A stretch of 64,000 nt of DNA from CAITWD01 sp963727285. Its GTDB lineage: Bacteria > Actinomycetota > Thermoleophilia > Miltoncostaeales > Miltoncostaeaceae. A program made the position numbers and the translations under genes. Below are positions 34,746 to 45,257 of the stretch, piece after piece (position 1 is the first letter of the stretch; each line of letters starts with the position of its first letter). Where the stretch lies: positions 186,001 to 250,000 of the forward strand of contig CAVSFF010000009.1 in NCBI GenBank assembly GCA_963727285.1, written 5' to 3'. The notes beneath the pieces are model-generated. The model searched no databases, was not told the origin of the DNA, and saw only the letters and a program-made list of their open reading frames with translations.

Positions 34746-35417
34746 TCACGCGTCGGGGCCCGGAACGGGACCCAGGTGCGCGCTGCGCCAGCGGGCGATT
34801 GCGCCGTGATCACCGGACAGCAGCACGTCCGGGACGCCGACGCCGAGAAACCTGGACGGCCGCGTGTAGTGAGGGTACTCGGTTCCGCCCCCGAGCCCCG
34901 GAGAGAACGACTCGTCGTCGAGACTCGCCCGGTTGCCGAGCGCGCCGGGCAGCCGCCGGCCGACGGCATCGACGATCGCCATCGCGGGGATCTCGCCGCC
35001 GGCGAGCACGTATGGCCCGATGCTGATCGCATCACTCGCCAACAGCGTGTGCACCCGCTCGTCGAACCCCTCGTAGCGTCCGCACAGGATCGTCAGCGCA
35101 GGCGCGTCGGCAAGTTCGCGGACGACCGCGTCGTCGAGCATCCGGCCGCGGGGACTCATGACGATCACCGGGCGCCGGGTACGTACGTGGTCGGCGGCCT
35201 CGCCGTAGACGGCCTCCAGCGCAGCCGCGACGACATCGACGCGCACCACCATGCCGGGGCCGCCTCCGTACGGCGCGTCGTCGACCTGGCCCGCCGTCAA
35301 TGGCGTGTAGTCGCGGTAGTTGAACGCCCGCAGGTCGAGATCGGCATTGACCAGATGGCGCGGACGGCGCATCCAGTCGAACCACTCCGGAAACAGGGTG
35401 AACACATCAACCTGCAC
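34746..35417 (-). CDS. trmD: tRNA (guanine-N1)-methyltransferase TrmD
   Basis: A 223-residue trefoil-knot (SPOUT) enzyme that methylates G37 of tRNAs. It shows VDVFTLFPEWF at the start, DDAPYGGGPGMV, the knot CGRYEGFDERV and IGPYVLAGGEIPAMAIVDAVGRRLPG. GTG 35417 is selected because GGAGG stands six bases upstream. The open frame extends further upstream, but only as an off-frame reading of rimM. It overlaps rimM by 11 bases. Confidence 0.97.
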   Translation of the reverse strand: MQVDVFTLFPEWFDWMRRPRHLVNADLDLRAFNYRDYTPLTAGQVDDAPYGGGPGMVVRVDVVAAALEAVYGEAADHVRTRRPVIVMSPRGRMLDDAVVRELADAPALTILCGRYEGFDERVHTLLASDAISIGPYVLAGGEIPAMAIVDAVGRRLPGALGNRASLDDESFSPGLGGGTEYPHYTRPSRFLGVGVPDVLLSGDHGAIARWRSAHLGPVPGPDA

Positions 35418-35952
35418 CGGGTACCTCCGTCGACGGCGCCACGTCGACCAACCCCTCGCGCAACGTGATGTGCCGGGCGGCGAGGTCCACGGAGACCACC
35501 GCGTCGCGGCTGAACGGCAGCAACAGCACGCCGCCGGCCTCGTCGACGACCTCGAGCACGTCGTTGGCGGGCCGGTTGATGACCTCGCGGACGTGTCCGC
35601 ACGGCGTGGTCCCGACCTGCACCGCACAGCCCACCAGGTCGCGGACATAGAACTCGTCCGGCTCGGCGACGGGCGGCAGCAACGCGGCATCCACGCTGAT
35701 CTCGGCGCCCGTCAGCTGTTCGGCGGCCTCGCGGGTCGTCACGCCGCCGAACCCGATCACGGCCTGATCACTGGTCCCCGAGCGCGAATCGACGCGCACC
35801 TGGTGCACCACGCCGGAGCGCTCGGAGACGCGCACCTCGGTGCCGAGCGGCAGCTCGGACAGCGTCGGTCCCGTCGCCCGGGCGCGCACCTGACCGTGGA
35901 TTCCGTGGGCCCGCAGCACCACTCCAATGACGACCGGCTCCATCGCCGACAT
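35407..35952 (-). CDS. rimM: Ribosome maturation factor RimM
   Basis: A 181-residue 16S-processing factor that assists assembly of the 30S head with S19. VVIGVVLRAHGIHGQVRARAT is the N-terminal RimM barrel; EFYVRDLVGCAVQ begins the C-terminal PRC-barrel, with NDVLEVVDEAGGVLLLPFSRDAVVSVD. Sits between khpA and trmD as expected. Confidence 0.95.
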   Translation of the reverse strand: MSAMEPVVIGVVLRAHGIHGQVRARATGPTLSELPLGTEVRVSERSGVVHQVRVDSRSGTSDQAVIGFGGVTTREAAEQLTGAEISVDAALLPPVAEPDEFYVRDLVGCAVQVGTTPCGHVREVINRPANDVLEVVDEAGGVLLLPFSRDAVVSVDLAARHITLREGLVDVAPSTEVPGAG

Positions 35953-35967
35953 GCCCGGACGCGGGCC

Positions 35968-36222
35968 CTAGTCGACGATTTCGAGGCCGACCCGCACACC
36001 GGTGCGGTTCGCGGCCTCGCGCACGATCAGGCGCAGCGCCCGCGCGATCCGCCCGCCCCGACCGATGACCTGGCCGAGATCCTCGGGGGCGACAAAGAGA
36101 TTCAACACGGTCGTGTCGCCGTCCGCGTCGGCCTCGACGCGTACCTGGTCGGGATGATCGACCAGGCCCTTGGCCAAGGCGGTCACCATGTCCGCCAGGG
36201 TCGCCGCGGGGGCGTCACTCAC
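35968..36222 (-). CDS. khpA: KH-domain RNA-binding protein (KhpA)
   Basis: An 84-residue single-KH protein. The nucleic-acid loop is GQVIGRGGRIARALR (GxxG type). GTG 36222 overlaps the rpsP stop (GTGA), which fixes the start and excludes a longer basic leader. In firmicutes and actinobacteria KhpA pairs with KhpB/Jag in RNA chaperoning and cell-envelope control. Confidence 0.93.
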   Translation of the reverse strand: MSDAPAATLADMVTALAKGLVDHPDQVRVEADADGDTTVLNLFVAPEDLGQVIGRGGRIARALRLIVREAANRTGVRVGLEIVD

Positions 36223-36461
36223 CCGCGCGCCTCGACGATCTTGATCAGCTTGCTGACGGCGCTTGACGGCTGTGCGCCGTTGGCGATCCAATGGTTGGCG
36301 CGATCGAGGTCGACCTCGACAATCGACGGGTCCACCTGCGGGTTGTACCGCCCGATGGTCTCGATGTTGCGCCCGTCACGCGGCGAACGGGAGTCGGCGA
36401 CGACCACCCGGTAAATCGGATTCTTCTTGCTGCCCACACGGGCGAGCCGGATCTTGACCAC
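36219..36461 (-). CDS. rpsP: 30S ribosomal protein S16
   Basis: An 80-residue ribosomal protein: VKIRLARVGSKKNPIYRVVVADSRSPRDGR, IETIGRYNP and WIANGAQPSSAV are diagnostic. GTG start with AAGGAG four bases upstream. It follows ffh by 17 bases and begins the rpsP-khpA-rimM-trmD-rplS series. Confidence 0.97.
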   Translation of the reverse strand: MVKIRLARVGSKKNPIYRVVVADSRSPRDGRNIETIGRYNPQVDPSIVEVDLDRANHWIANGAQPSSAVSKLIKIVEARG

Positions 36462-36478
36462 GTTGCTCCTTGAGTGTC

Positions 36479-37806
36479 TTAGGTACCGAGGGCCGGAGGC
36501 ATCGGCGGCATGCCGCCCTTGCCGATCCGCTTCATCATCTTGCGCATCTGCTTGAACTGCGCCAAGAGCTGGTTGACTTCCTGGACCGACGTCCCGCTAC
36601 CGCGCGCGATGCGCTGCCGTCGGCTCCCGTTGATCGTCTCGGGCCGGCGCCGCTCGTGCGGCGTCATGCTCGAGATGATCGCCTCCAGACGATCGAGCTG
36701 CCGATCGTCGACCTGAAGGTCGCGCCCCTTCATCGCATTCTTGAACCCGGGAACCATACCGAGCAATTGACCGATGGGACCCATCTTCCGGATCTGGCGC
36801 AGCTGATCCAGAAAGTCCTCGAGCGTCAACCCGCCGCCGAGGAGCTTCTTCTCGAGGTCCTTGGCCGTGTCGACGTCAACGTTCTGCTCGGCACGCTCGA
36901 TCAGTGTGAGCACGTCGCCCATCCCGAGGATCCGCGACGCCATGCGGTCCGGGTGAAACGCCTCGAGCGCGTCGATCTTCTCGCCGGTGCCGACGAAGTA
37001 GATCGGGCGCCCGGTCACGGCCCGCACCGACAGGGCGGCCCCACCGCGGGCGTCGCCGTCCAGCTTGGTCAGGATCACCCCGTCGAACTGCACCGCATCC
37101 TGGAATGCCTGGGCGACCTCGACCGCGGTCTGTCCGGTCATGGCGTCGAGGACGAGCACGACGGCCGTCGGGTGCACCGCGTCGCGCACCCCGACCAGTT
37201 CGGCCATCATGGCCTCGTCGATGACGGTGCGGCCGGCCGTGTCGACGATCACCAGATCCCGCACCGACGCCTTGGCGGCCGCAATGCCCCGCTGGGCGAT
37301 GCCGATCGCATCGGTGACGCCGTCCTCCCGGTGCACGGGAATTCCGAGTTGGCCCCCAAGCACCGACAGCTGCTCGGCCGCGGCAGGTCGATGGACGTCG
37401 CAGGCCACGAGCATCGGAGCGCGCCCCTGCTGCTGGTAATGCCGCGCGAGCTTGGCCGAACAGGTCGTCTTCCCGGAACCCTGGAGCCCCGCCATGAGGA
37501 TCACCGTCGGCGGACGGGGCGACACCGGCATGTTCACGCTCGCGCTGCCCATCAGGTTCGCGAGCTCTTCGTTGACGATCTTGACGACCTGCTGGTCCGG
37601 CGTCAGCGAGGCCATGACCTCCGCGCCGTGCGCGCGCTCGCCGATCGCGTTCGTCAGCTGCTTGACGACCGGCAGACTGACGTCGGCCTCGAGCAGCGAC
37701 AGGCGGATCGCCCGCATCGCCTGGTCGATGTCGGCCTCGGTGAGTTTCCCCGACCACGGAGACCGGAGAAGACGCCCTGCAGCTTGTCGGAGAGAGTGTC
37801 GAACAT
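36479..37806 (-). CDS. ffh: Signal recognition particle protein Ffh (one frameshift)
   Basis: The SRP54 GTPase that targets membrane proteins. N domain start MFDTLSDKLQGVFSGLRGRG (from ATG 37806) joins KLTEADIDQAMRAIRLSLLEADV only if one A is restored in GGGGAAAC near 37748. G-domain motifs are GLQGSGKTT, DTAGR and TKLDGDARGG. The methionine-rich M domain (MVPGFKNAMKG, SMTPHERRRPETINGSRRQRIARGSG, FKQMRKMMKRI) binds 4.5S RNA and signal peptides. An uncorrected reading has a false N-terminus. Confidence 0.95.
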
Positions 37807-37894
37807 GCGTCGTCGGCGCGGCCGTCACGGCCACGCACCCGGAGGAGTCTAGCGGCGGCGGTCCGGCGGCGCGATTCCGGCCGGGGTACGGTGG

Positions 37895-38905
37895 CTACGC
37901 ACCGTCGCCAACGTCGAAGATCGCCTGGGCGTAGGCCGCCGCATCGAATGGCTGGAGGTCTTCAAGCTTCTCCCCCACGCCGATGAGCTTGACCGGGGTG
38001 CCGAGCTCGCGGTTGATCGCCACGGCGATCCCGCCCTTGGCCGAGCCGTCGAGTTTGGTCACGATGACCCCGGTCAGCGGCACCGCCTCACCGAACAGTC
38101 GCGCCTGGCTGAGGCCGTTCTGACCCGTGGTGGCGTCGAGCACCAGCAGCGTCTCGTGCGGGGCGTCCGGATTGGCCTTGCCCACGACCGCATGGACCTT
38201 GCGCAACTCCTCCATGAGGTTGTGCTGGGTCTGCAGGCGACCGGCCGTATCGATCAGCACCACGTCGGCTCCGCGTGCGGTCCCGGCCGCGACCGCATCG
38301 AACGCGACCGCACCAGGGTCGGCACCGGGCCCCTGGCGCACCAGCTGCGCGCCGGACCGATCGGCCCAAATCGCCAGCTGGTCGATCGCCGCCGCACGAA
38401 AGGTGTCCGCGGCCCCGATCACGACCTGCTGGCCGAGATCGCTGAGGCGATGGGCGAGCTTGCCGACGGTGGTCGTCTTGCCGCTGCCGTTGACCCCGAC
38501 GACGAGGATGACCGTCGGGGCGCCGACGAGCGGGATCCTGGGCGGCTCGGGGGCCATCTGGCGGGACACCGCGGCTGCCAGGCCGGCCGCGATCTCCGAC
38601 CGGTTGACGATCCGCCCCTGTTGGGCCTCCTCGCGAAGCTCCTCCACGAGCGCGAGCGCTGCGTCCATGCCGCAGTCCGCGGCGATGAGCGCCTCTTCAA
38701 GTTCGTCCCACGTCTCACGGGTGATCAGCCCGGGCGCAAACACGCCGGCAAGCTGCGGTGAGATGGCCTGTCGGGGGCGGGTCAGGCTCTCCTTGAATCG
38801 TGAGAACAGCCCTCGCCGGCGCGACTCCTGCTCGGCCGCCTCCGGCGGCGGTGCGATTTCGAACAGCTCCGCCCAACGGGCGCGATCGTCACCGGCCTCG
38901 CTCAC
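37895..38905 (-). CDS. ftsY: Signal recognition particle receptor FtsY
   Basis: A 336-residue SRP receptor GTPase. GVNGSGKTTTVGKLA, GAADTFRAAAIDQL, DTAGRLQTQHNLMEEL and TKLDGSAKGG are intact. The N domain begins after a short acidic region (RRRGLFSRFKESLTRPRQ) that may aid membrane contact. Its GTG overlaps the smc stop. No frameshift, unlike its neighbours. Confidence 0.96.
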   Translation of the reverse strand: MSEAGDDRARWAELFEIAPPPEAAEQESRRRGLFSRFKESLTRPRQAISPQLAGVFAPGLITRETWDELEEALIAADCGMDAALALVEELREEAQQGRIVNRSEIAAGLAAAVSRQMAPEPPRIPLVGAPTVILVVGVNGSGKTTTVGKLAHRLSDLGQQVVIGAADTFRAAAIDQLAIWADRSGAQLVRQGPGADPGAVAFDAVAAGTARGADVVLIDTAGRLQTQHNLMEELRKVHAVVGKANPDAPHETLLVLDATTGQNGLSQARLFGEAVPLTGVIVTKLDGSAKGGIAVAINRELGTPVKLIGVGEKLEDLQPFDAAAYAQAIFDVGDGA

Positions 38906-41900
38906 GCGCGGCCGCCCTGGATCGCCTTGAGCTGGTGACGGACGACGGGCCGGGCCGCGCCGGCGATGTCGTCGCCGAGGCGCCGGGAGACGACCTGGGA
39001 GACGCCGTCGGACCCCATCGTGACCCCGAACAGGGTGTCCGCGATCTCGACAGTCGGTTGCTGGTGGGTGATCAGCACGAATTGCGTCTCGTCGGAGAGT
39101 CGCCGCACGAGCGCCAGGAACCGTCGCAGGTTGGTGTCGTCGAGCGCCGCCTCGACCTCGTCGAGGAGGTAGAACGGCGCCGGGCGCGTCATCGCGATCG
39201 CCAGGCAGAAGGCCAGCGCGATCAGGGACCGCTCGCCACCGGACATCATCGCCAGCGGGCGGGACCGCTTGCCTGCGGGCACGACCTGGATCTCGATCCC
39301 GGGCTCGCCGTCGTCGGATTCGACACGCTCCAAGCGCCCCTGGCCGCCGGGGAACAACACCTCGACGGCCTCATGAAAGCGCTGACGGACGACGTCGAAG
39401 ACCTGCTGGAACCCGTCGGTGACGGCGGCGTCGAGCCCATGCATGTGGGATGCCAATTCCGCGGCGGCGGCCTCGAGATCGGTGACCTGCTCAATGATCT
39501 CGCTCGCGCGGTCCGAGGTCTCTTCCCACTCGGTGTTTGCCAGCTCGTTAACGGCACCGATCATTCGCCGCCGTCGCTCGAGGTCGTCGATCTGCCGGGA
39601 CTGCTCATCGAGATCCACGGTCTCCGCGGCGTCAGGCTCGCGGACATCGTGCTCGCCGACGAGCTCGACGGCGCGCGCCGTCGCCGCCGCAAGCCCGAGC
39701 TCTGCGCGGTGGAGCGCCTCGACGACCTGCCCGTGCCCCGCCGCTGCACTCTCGTGGCGCGCACGTGCGTCGGCCAGCGCGTGCTCGGCGGCATCGACCT
39801 GCGCACGGCCCTCGGCGACGTCGTCCGCCAATGTCGTCGCATGGCGATCGAGCAGCGACGCGATGCGCTCAAGGACGGCGACAGCACGCTCCGCACCGGC
39901 GAGATCGGGGACGGCATCCGGCCCGGCGACGCGCTGCTCGACGATCCGTAGGCGCTCGTCGGCCTCGGCCGCGGCGACCGCCGCCGCGGCCACCTCCGCC
40001 TGCGCACCGGAAAGGATCCTGCTCGGTATCGACGACGGTCGGTCGTACAGCGTCCCGCGCCGTCATAGCCGCGGCCTCGGCGGCCTGCGCGGCCGACGAC
40101 CTCGGCGGCGACGCGATCGGCGTCGTCGCCCAGGCGTGCGCGATCGGCGTCGAGTTCGCCAAGCTCGGCGGCGATGGCCGCCGCCGCCGCACCGGCCTCG
40201 TCCCGTTCGATTCCGGCCCGCGCCAACCGTGCCCGGGCACGTCCCAATGCGGCCTCGGCCCGGGCGGCGGACCGCTCGGCGGCACGACGTCGCGAGGTTG
40301 TGGCCGCGACGACCGCCTGGTGGGCGGCCCGGGCGGTGTGGGCGACGGCCAGGGCTGCCTCCAGATCCCGGAGACGCACGCTGGCGGCATGGTGTTCGGC
40401 CTGCAGGGCCCAGTCGCTGGTCGCGCGCTGGCGCACGCCTTGGCGCGGGCGCCAGGTGTCGCCGTCCGGGGTGACAAACAGACCCGACGCGTCGGACGGC
40501 ACCGCCTCGAGCGCGTCCACCAGTGTCACATCCGCCAGAAGCCGTTCCAGATGCACCCGCATCCCGGCGTCGCAGGCCACGATCAGCTCGCCCAGCGGCC
40601 GACCGACGGGCGGCGTCGACGGAGTCGGTGGCCGGACACCCGTGTCCACGAGCACCGTCACGTTACCGGCGTCCAGGACGCGGTCCGCCTCGGCCAGCGT
40701 GCGCACCGCCGACGCGTCGGTCAAGGCTCCAAGTGCGGCCCCGAATGCCCGCTCGGTCCCGGGCTCGACCTCGAGCGCCGTTCCGAGGGCGCCGGGCAGG
40801 GGTGTTCCGGCCGGGCGCAGCGCCGCGACCGTTGCCGCCAGCTCGCGCCGGTGCTGCTCGGACTGTCGCCACCGTTGCCTGGGCGTCGCTCAGGTCCGCG
40901 GCGGCCGCATCGGCGCGTTCCCCCCATCGGGCTGCGCGGGCGCCGGCGACCTCGGCCCGCCGTTCCGCACGGGCGGCGTCGGCACCCTCGCGATCATCGC
41001 CGAGGGCCGCCAGGCGGAGCACCGCCTGCTGGTGGGCTGCCGCCAGCTCGACGCGGCGCCCGTTGGCGCGCTCGGAGGCGCGCGTGACATCGCCCAACCG
41101 CTCGCGGGCGTCGCGGGTGACCGACCGCGCGGTCTGAAGTGCGGCGTCCGCGATGCGCAGCCGTTCCGCCGCCCCCTCGTGCTCGTCGCGCGCGTCGTCC
41201 AACGCCGCTCGAGCGGCCGTGAGCCGCGCGGCGGCGGCGAGTGCCGCGGCCTCGACATCGCCCCGCGACGCGGCGGCCTCGGCGCGTTCACCCGCATCGC
41301 GTTCACGGCGGCGTCGGGAGTCGTCCAGACGCTCCCGGGCAAGGTCGACACGCCCGCGCAGGCGCTCGGCCGCACTGTGGAGCCCGCGCGCGACGTCGCG
41401 TCGCAGGTCGTGGTCGGCGACACGGTCCCGCAGGGCCGCCGCCGCGATCTGCGCGGCGCCCTCGGCGTCGGCCAGCGCCTGCGCCGTCTCGGCGTGCCGG
41501 GCCGCGCAGCGGGCGACATCGCCCGTCGCGACGAACTCGTCACGCAAGGCCGAGGCGGCCTGATCGGCGGCGAGACGCCGGCGGGCCGCGACGATCTGCT
41601 CGTCAAGGTCGGCCGCCCGCGCCGCGGCACGGGCCTGGCGCTCGAGTGCCGCCTGTCGGCGCGTCAGCTCGGCCGCCAGATCGCGGGCGCGATCCAGGCG
41701 CTCGCTCACGCGTGCCAACTTGGCCTCGGCGCGGCGGCGGCGGCGGCGCGACAGGGCCACGCCGGCCGCCTCCTCGATCACGGCGCGGAGGTCCGCCGGG
41801 CGGGCCGTGCAGACAGCCTCCACCTGACCCTGCCGGATCACCGCCAGCGCATCGGGGCCCAGTCCGAGAGTCCCCAGCGCTTCGTGGACATCCAAGAGGC

Positions 41901-42252
41901 GACACGCGGTGCCGTTGAGCTGGTAGGTCGCGTCACCGGCGCGGGTCAGGCGACGGGCGACCTCGGTCTCCGCGGGCTGATCGTGCTCGGGATGAGCCGG
42001 GCTGACCGTCATGCGAACCTCGGCGAGCCCCGCCGGTGGGCGGCCCTCGCCGCCCGAGAAGACCACCTCGGCCATGCCGGACGCCCGCAGCCGCGTCGCC
42101 CGCTGTTCCCCCATCGACCAGACCATCGCCTCGGCAAGATTGCTCTTGCCAGACCCGTTCGGGCCGACAATCACATTGACGCCCGGCCCGAACTCCAGGT
42201 CGACCGGTGTCGCGAACGACTTGAAGCCGCGCAGATGAATTCGTCGCAGCAT
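38902..42252 (-). CDS. smc: Chromosome segregation ATPase SMC (three frameshifts)
   Basis: The bacterial condensin core. The N-terminal ATPase half has HLRGFKSFATPVDLEFGPGVNVIVGPNGSGKSNLAEAM; long alanine/arginine-rich coiled coils flank a central hinge (PLPGALGTALEVEPG... FGAALGAL). The C-terminal half has the signature MSGGERSLIALAF and Walker B FYLLDEVEAALDD. Frame changes occur near 40866, 40100 and 40022, all in GC-rich coiled-coil coding sequence. Corrected length is about 1,115 residues, slightly short but normal. ATG 42252 overlaps the rnc stop by one base. Confidence 0.93.
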
Positions 42253-42914
42253 CAGACGTGGTCGGTGATCAGCGGGAGCACCGCCGTGGCCGCGGCCCGC
42301 TCCGACGACTGTTTCGAGGTGCCCGTGCCGACCGCGACGTCACCGCCGACCGTGACACGCGTGGTGAATTCGCGTCGATGCGCGGGGCCGTCCACCTTGG
42401 CGATCTCATAGCGCACCGACAGGCCCTTCCGGGCAGCCAGCTCCTGCAGGGTCGTCTTGGGATCGCGCAGGCCCGGCACCGCCGAGCTGATGGCGTCTGC
42501 AAACGCGGCCCGGACCGCGTCGCCGGTCACGGCCGGCCCGAGATCCAGCCAGGCACCGCCGATGACCGCTTCGGCGAGCGCTGCCTGGACGCTGCCCTGA
42601 TCGGCAAGCTGGCGGCTGTGCTCCGGGGCGATCTCGCGCAGCCGGGCATCGAGGCCGGCTTCCCGGGCGACGCGGGCACACATGTCACGGTCGACGACGG
42701 TCTGGCGCATCCAGGCCAAATCCCCTTCCGATGCCCGCGGGTGCCGTCGCATGAGCTCCTCGGTCACGACCAGCTGGAGCACGCTGTCCCCGAGGAATTC
42801 GAGGCGTTCGTACGAGTCGGTGCGGTCATGAACCCACGACCGGTGGGTCAGTACCTGCCGCCGACGTGCCGGGCCGAGCTGCACGAGCAGCTCGGCCAGC
42901 GGCGACAGCGGCAC
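42252..42914 (-). CDS. rnc: Ribonuclease III
   Basis: A 220-residue double-strand RNA endonuclease for rRNA maturation. The catalytic signature is ERLEFLGDSVLQLVV, and the second acidic site lies in QAALAEAVIGGAWLD. The C-terminal dsRNA-binding domain begins DPKTTLQELAARKGLSVRYE and ends in GTGTSKQSSERAAATAVL. GTG 42914 is used; the longer frame only overlaps acpP out of frame. Confidence 0.95.
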   Translation of the reverse strand: MPLSPLAELLVQLGPARRRQVLTHRSWVHDRTDSYERLEFLGDSVLQLVVTEELMRRHPRASEGDLAWMRQTVVDRDMCARVAREAGLDARLREIAPEHSRQLADQGSVQAALAEAVIGGAWLDLGPAVTGDAVRAAFADAISSAVPGLRDPKTTLQELAARKGLSVRYEIAKVDGPAHRREFTTRVTVGGDVAVGTGTSKQSSERAAATAVLPLITDHV

Positions 42915-42918
42915 CGAA

Positions 42919-43161
42919 TCAGCTGGCGTGGGCGACCACGTAGTCGACCGCCTCGCCGACGGTGGAGATCTTCTCGGCATCCTCGTCGGGGATCTTCAGT
43001 TTGAACCGGTCTTCCATCTCCATGATGAGCTCGACCAGGTCCAACGAGTCGGCGTTGAGATCCTCCTGGAACGAGGATGCTTCCGTGACTTCCGAGGCAT
43101 CGACGCCAAGCTGCTCTACAAGGATGGCCCGAAGTTCCTCAACGACCTGTGCTCGGTCCAC
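42919..43161 (-). CDS. acpP: Acyl carrier protein
   Basis: An 80-residue acidic carrier. The phosphopantetheine serine is in LNADSLDLVELIMEMED. GTG 43161 is chosen: GGGAG lies just upstream, and the product then begins DRAQVVEELRAILVEQLGVDASEV as usual. Placed between plsX and rnc, four bases before the latter, in the fatty-acid/RNase III cluster seen in many bacteria. Confidence 0.96.
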   Translation of the reverse strand: MDRAQVVEELRAILVEQLGVDASEVTEASSFQEDLNADSLDLVELIMEMEDRFKLKIPDEDAEKISTVGEAVDYVVAHAS

Positions 43162-43268
43162 GTCTCTCCCTTTCTTGACGAACGCACGGCGCAAGGGCGC
43201 CGAACGTGCGTGGAACTTATCAATGCGTCCGGACATCCCTACGCGCCCGGAGCACCCCGCGCCGGATC

Positions 43269-44288
43269 CTACGTTGGCAGCGACCCGGGAGACTCGCCGA
43301 GCTCTGCCGCCAGACGGTCCACGACCTGCTCGCGTGCACCCCGTGCCGCCGTGTGCAGGGCGTTGGCCACCGCTGTCGCGCTCCCGGATCCGTGACCGAT
43401 GACCGCAAGCCCGCGCACGCCCAGCAGGAACGCACCGCCGACGGCCTCCGGGTCGAGCCGATCGCGCATGCGGCGCACCGAGGGGCGGATGAGCAGGCCG
43501 CCGATGCGCCCGATCAGGGTTTCGGTCACCGCCGCGCGCATCTCGGAAAACAGGAACTCCCCCGAGGCCTCGTAGAGCTTGAGCGCGACATTTCCGGTAA
43601 AGCCGTCGGTCACGACGACGCGGGCGGTACCTCGCGGAATGTCGCGTCCCTCGACGTTGCCGATGAAGCCCGGCGTCTCGCGCAGCAACGGCGTGGCCTG
43701 CTGGATCAGCTCGCTCCCGCGCCCCTCCTCTTCCCCGATCGACAACAGCCCGACCTTCGGCGCCGGATCTCCCAGGACCCCCTGGGCGAACAGCCGACCC
43801 ATGATCGCGAACTGCAGAAGGTGCTCGGGACGGGCGTCGGCATTGGCGCCGGCGTCGAGCAGGACGATGAATCCGGCGCGGCTCGGCAGCACCACGGCGA
43901 TCCCCGGGCGCTGTACGCCGGGGATGCGGCGCATGTGCAGGGTTGCGGCGGCCATCATCGCGCCGGTGTGCCCGAGCGACACCGCGCCCTGGGCGCGGCC
44001 GTCACGGACCGTCTGGCACGCGACGACCACCGAGCTCTCGGGTTTGGACCGGACGGCACGTGCGCCGTCCTCGGTGGAGAAGATCTTGTCGGGCGCGTGG
44101 ACGATCTCCACGAACGGGTGCCCGGACTGGACGGCGAGCGCGTCGAGGCGCGGCGCGAGCGTGTCGCGATCGCCGACCAGCAGAATGCGCAGGTTCGGAC
44201 CGGCAGCGTCCACGGCCCCTTGGACCGTGACGTCCGGCGCGCGGTCGCCCCCCATGCCGTCGAGGGCAATCACCGTCTCACGAGTCAT
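43269..44288 (-). CDS. plsX: Phosphate acyltransferase PlsX
   Basis: A 339-residue enzyme converting acyl-ACP to acyl-phosphate for phospholipid synthesis. VIALDGMGGDRAPDVTVQGAV, SLGHTGAMMA, LLDAGANADARPEHLLQFA, VGLLSIGEEEGRGSE and VTDGFTGNVALKLYE are family landmarks. The acyl-ACP donor gene acpP is directly downstream. Together with plsC and gpsA elsewhere in the window it covers the start of glycerophospholipid synthesis. Confidence 0.96.
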   Translation of the reverse strand: MTRETVIALDGMGGDRAPDVTVQGAVDAAGPNLRILLVGDRDTLAPRLDALAVQSGHPFVEIVHAPDKIFSTEDGARAVRSKPESSVVVACQTVRDGRAQGAVSLGHTGAMMAAATLHMRRIPGVQRPGIAVVLPSRAGFIVLLDAGANADARPEHLLQFAIMGRLFAQGVLGDPAPKVGLLSIGEEEGRGSELIQQATPLLRETPGFIGNVEGRDIPRGTARVVVTDGFTGNVALKLYEASGEFLFSEMRAAVTETLIGRIGGLLIRPSVRRMRDRLDPEAVGGAFLLGVRGLAVIGHGSGSATAVANALHTAARGAREQVVDRLAAELGESPGSLPT

Positions 44289-44330
44289 GACTGGCGCGCC
44301 CTCGAATCCGCGGGGGCCGGGTCGACGGGT

Positions 44331-44510
44331 CTAGTCGCGAATCTCGACGACTTGGCGACCGCGGTACTGGCCGCAGACCCCGCAGACGCGGTGGGGCCGC
44401 GTCGGGGCGTTGCAATGCGGGCAGCGCCCGATGCGATCCGCCTCGATCGCGTGGGTCGCCCGACGCGTGTCGCGACGCTGACGGGAGGTCTTGCGCTTCG
44501 GAACTGCCAT
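44331..44510 (-). CDS. rpmF: 50S ribosomal protein L32
   Basis: A 59-residue zinc-ribbon ribosomal protein, easily missed by length filters. It begins MAVPKRKTSRQRRDTRRATH and carries CPHC and CGVC, the four zinc-binding cysteines. AGGAG sits four bases from the ATG. It lies between DUF177 and plsX, the standard arrangement. The cysteine-bearing form suggests this may be the zinc-dependent paralogue. Confidence 0.95.
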   Translation of the reverse strand: MAVPKRKTSRQRRDTRRATHAIEADRIGRCPHCNAPTRPHRVCGVCGQYRGRQVVEIRD

Positions 44511-44631
44511 CTCGCTCCTACCGGTGTGCCGCCGTCGTCAGACAGACGGCCGGACGCTCGTGGACCGCGGAAGGCTACCGCCCGACAGGCCATCCACGCA
44601 ACCCCTTCGGGTCCCTGGCGGCCGATCGGCG

Positions 44632-45255
44632 TTACCCGGAGTCGCCCGAGGCCTCGGGATCGTCTGCCGCCAGGCGCTCGGCAAGTTCCGCCAACGCCGC
44701 CCAGCGGGAGTCGGTGTTCGCCGGTCGGCAGCCGCACGGACCGTCGTTCAGATTGGCCCCGCATGACGGGCACAGGCCGGCGCAATCCTCGGCACAGACC
44801 ACCACCGGCGGCAACGCCTCGACGACGGCGTCCCGAGCCCAATCGGACACCTCGAGCGCGTCGTCGACGACGTACAGGCTCGACAGCTCGGGGTCGTCCG
44901 CGCCGACCATCGAGATCTCGGTCGCGTCAAACGTCACCTCGATCCGCGCAGGCTCCAGGCAGCGCCAGCACGGACCGAGCACCGCGACGGCACCGCGAAG
45001 CCGGAAATGCCACCCGCTGGCGACCCGCACCACATCCAGGCGCAGCTCGGGCGCGGTCGGCTCGGGTACATAGGCCTGGCCGCCGAGTTGGATCGGGTCG
45101 ATCGGCACCGGCGCGTCGAGCACCCGCGCGCCGCCCGACGGGACGTCCACGCTGCGCAGCTCCAACCTGCGCAGCAACGGCGGGTCGTCCCGACCGCGAC
45201 GGTCGCTGCCGCGGGGCGGCCCGTGCGGGGATCGGCCGTCCGCGGGTCCCGCCAT
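44632..45255 (-). CDS. DUF177/YceD family protein
   Basis: A 207-residue YceD/DUF177 protein linked to 23S rRNA accumulation. Paired cysteines CWRC in the middle and CAEDCAGLCPSCG followed by CGC near the end suggest metal binding. LEPARIEVTFDATE and DAVVEALPPVVVC match the family. The N-terminal 35 residues are basic and variable. Starts two bases after the coiled-coil gene; a 121-base gap precedes rpmF. Confidence 0.88.
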   Translation of the reverse strand: MAGPADGRSPHGPPRGSDRRGRDDPPLLRRLELRSVDVPSGGARVLDAPVPIDPIQLGGQAYVPEPTAPELRLDVVRVASGWHFRLRGAVAVLGPCWRCLEPARIEVTFDATEISMVGADDPELSSLYVVDDALEVSDWARDAVVEALPPVVVCAEDCAGLCPSCGANLNDGPCGCRPANTDSRWAALAELAERLAADDPEASGDSG

Positions 45256-45257
45256 CG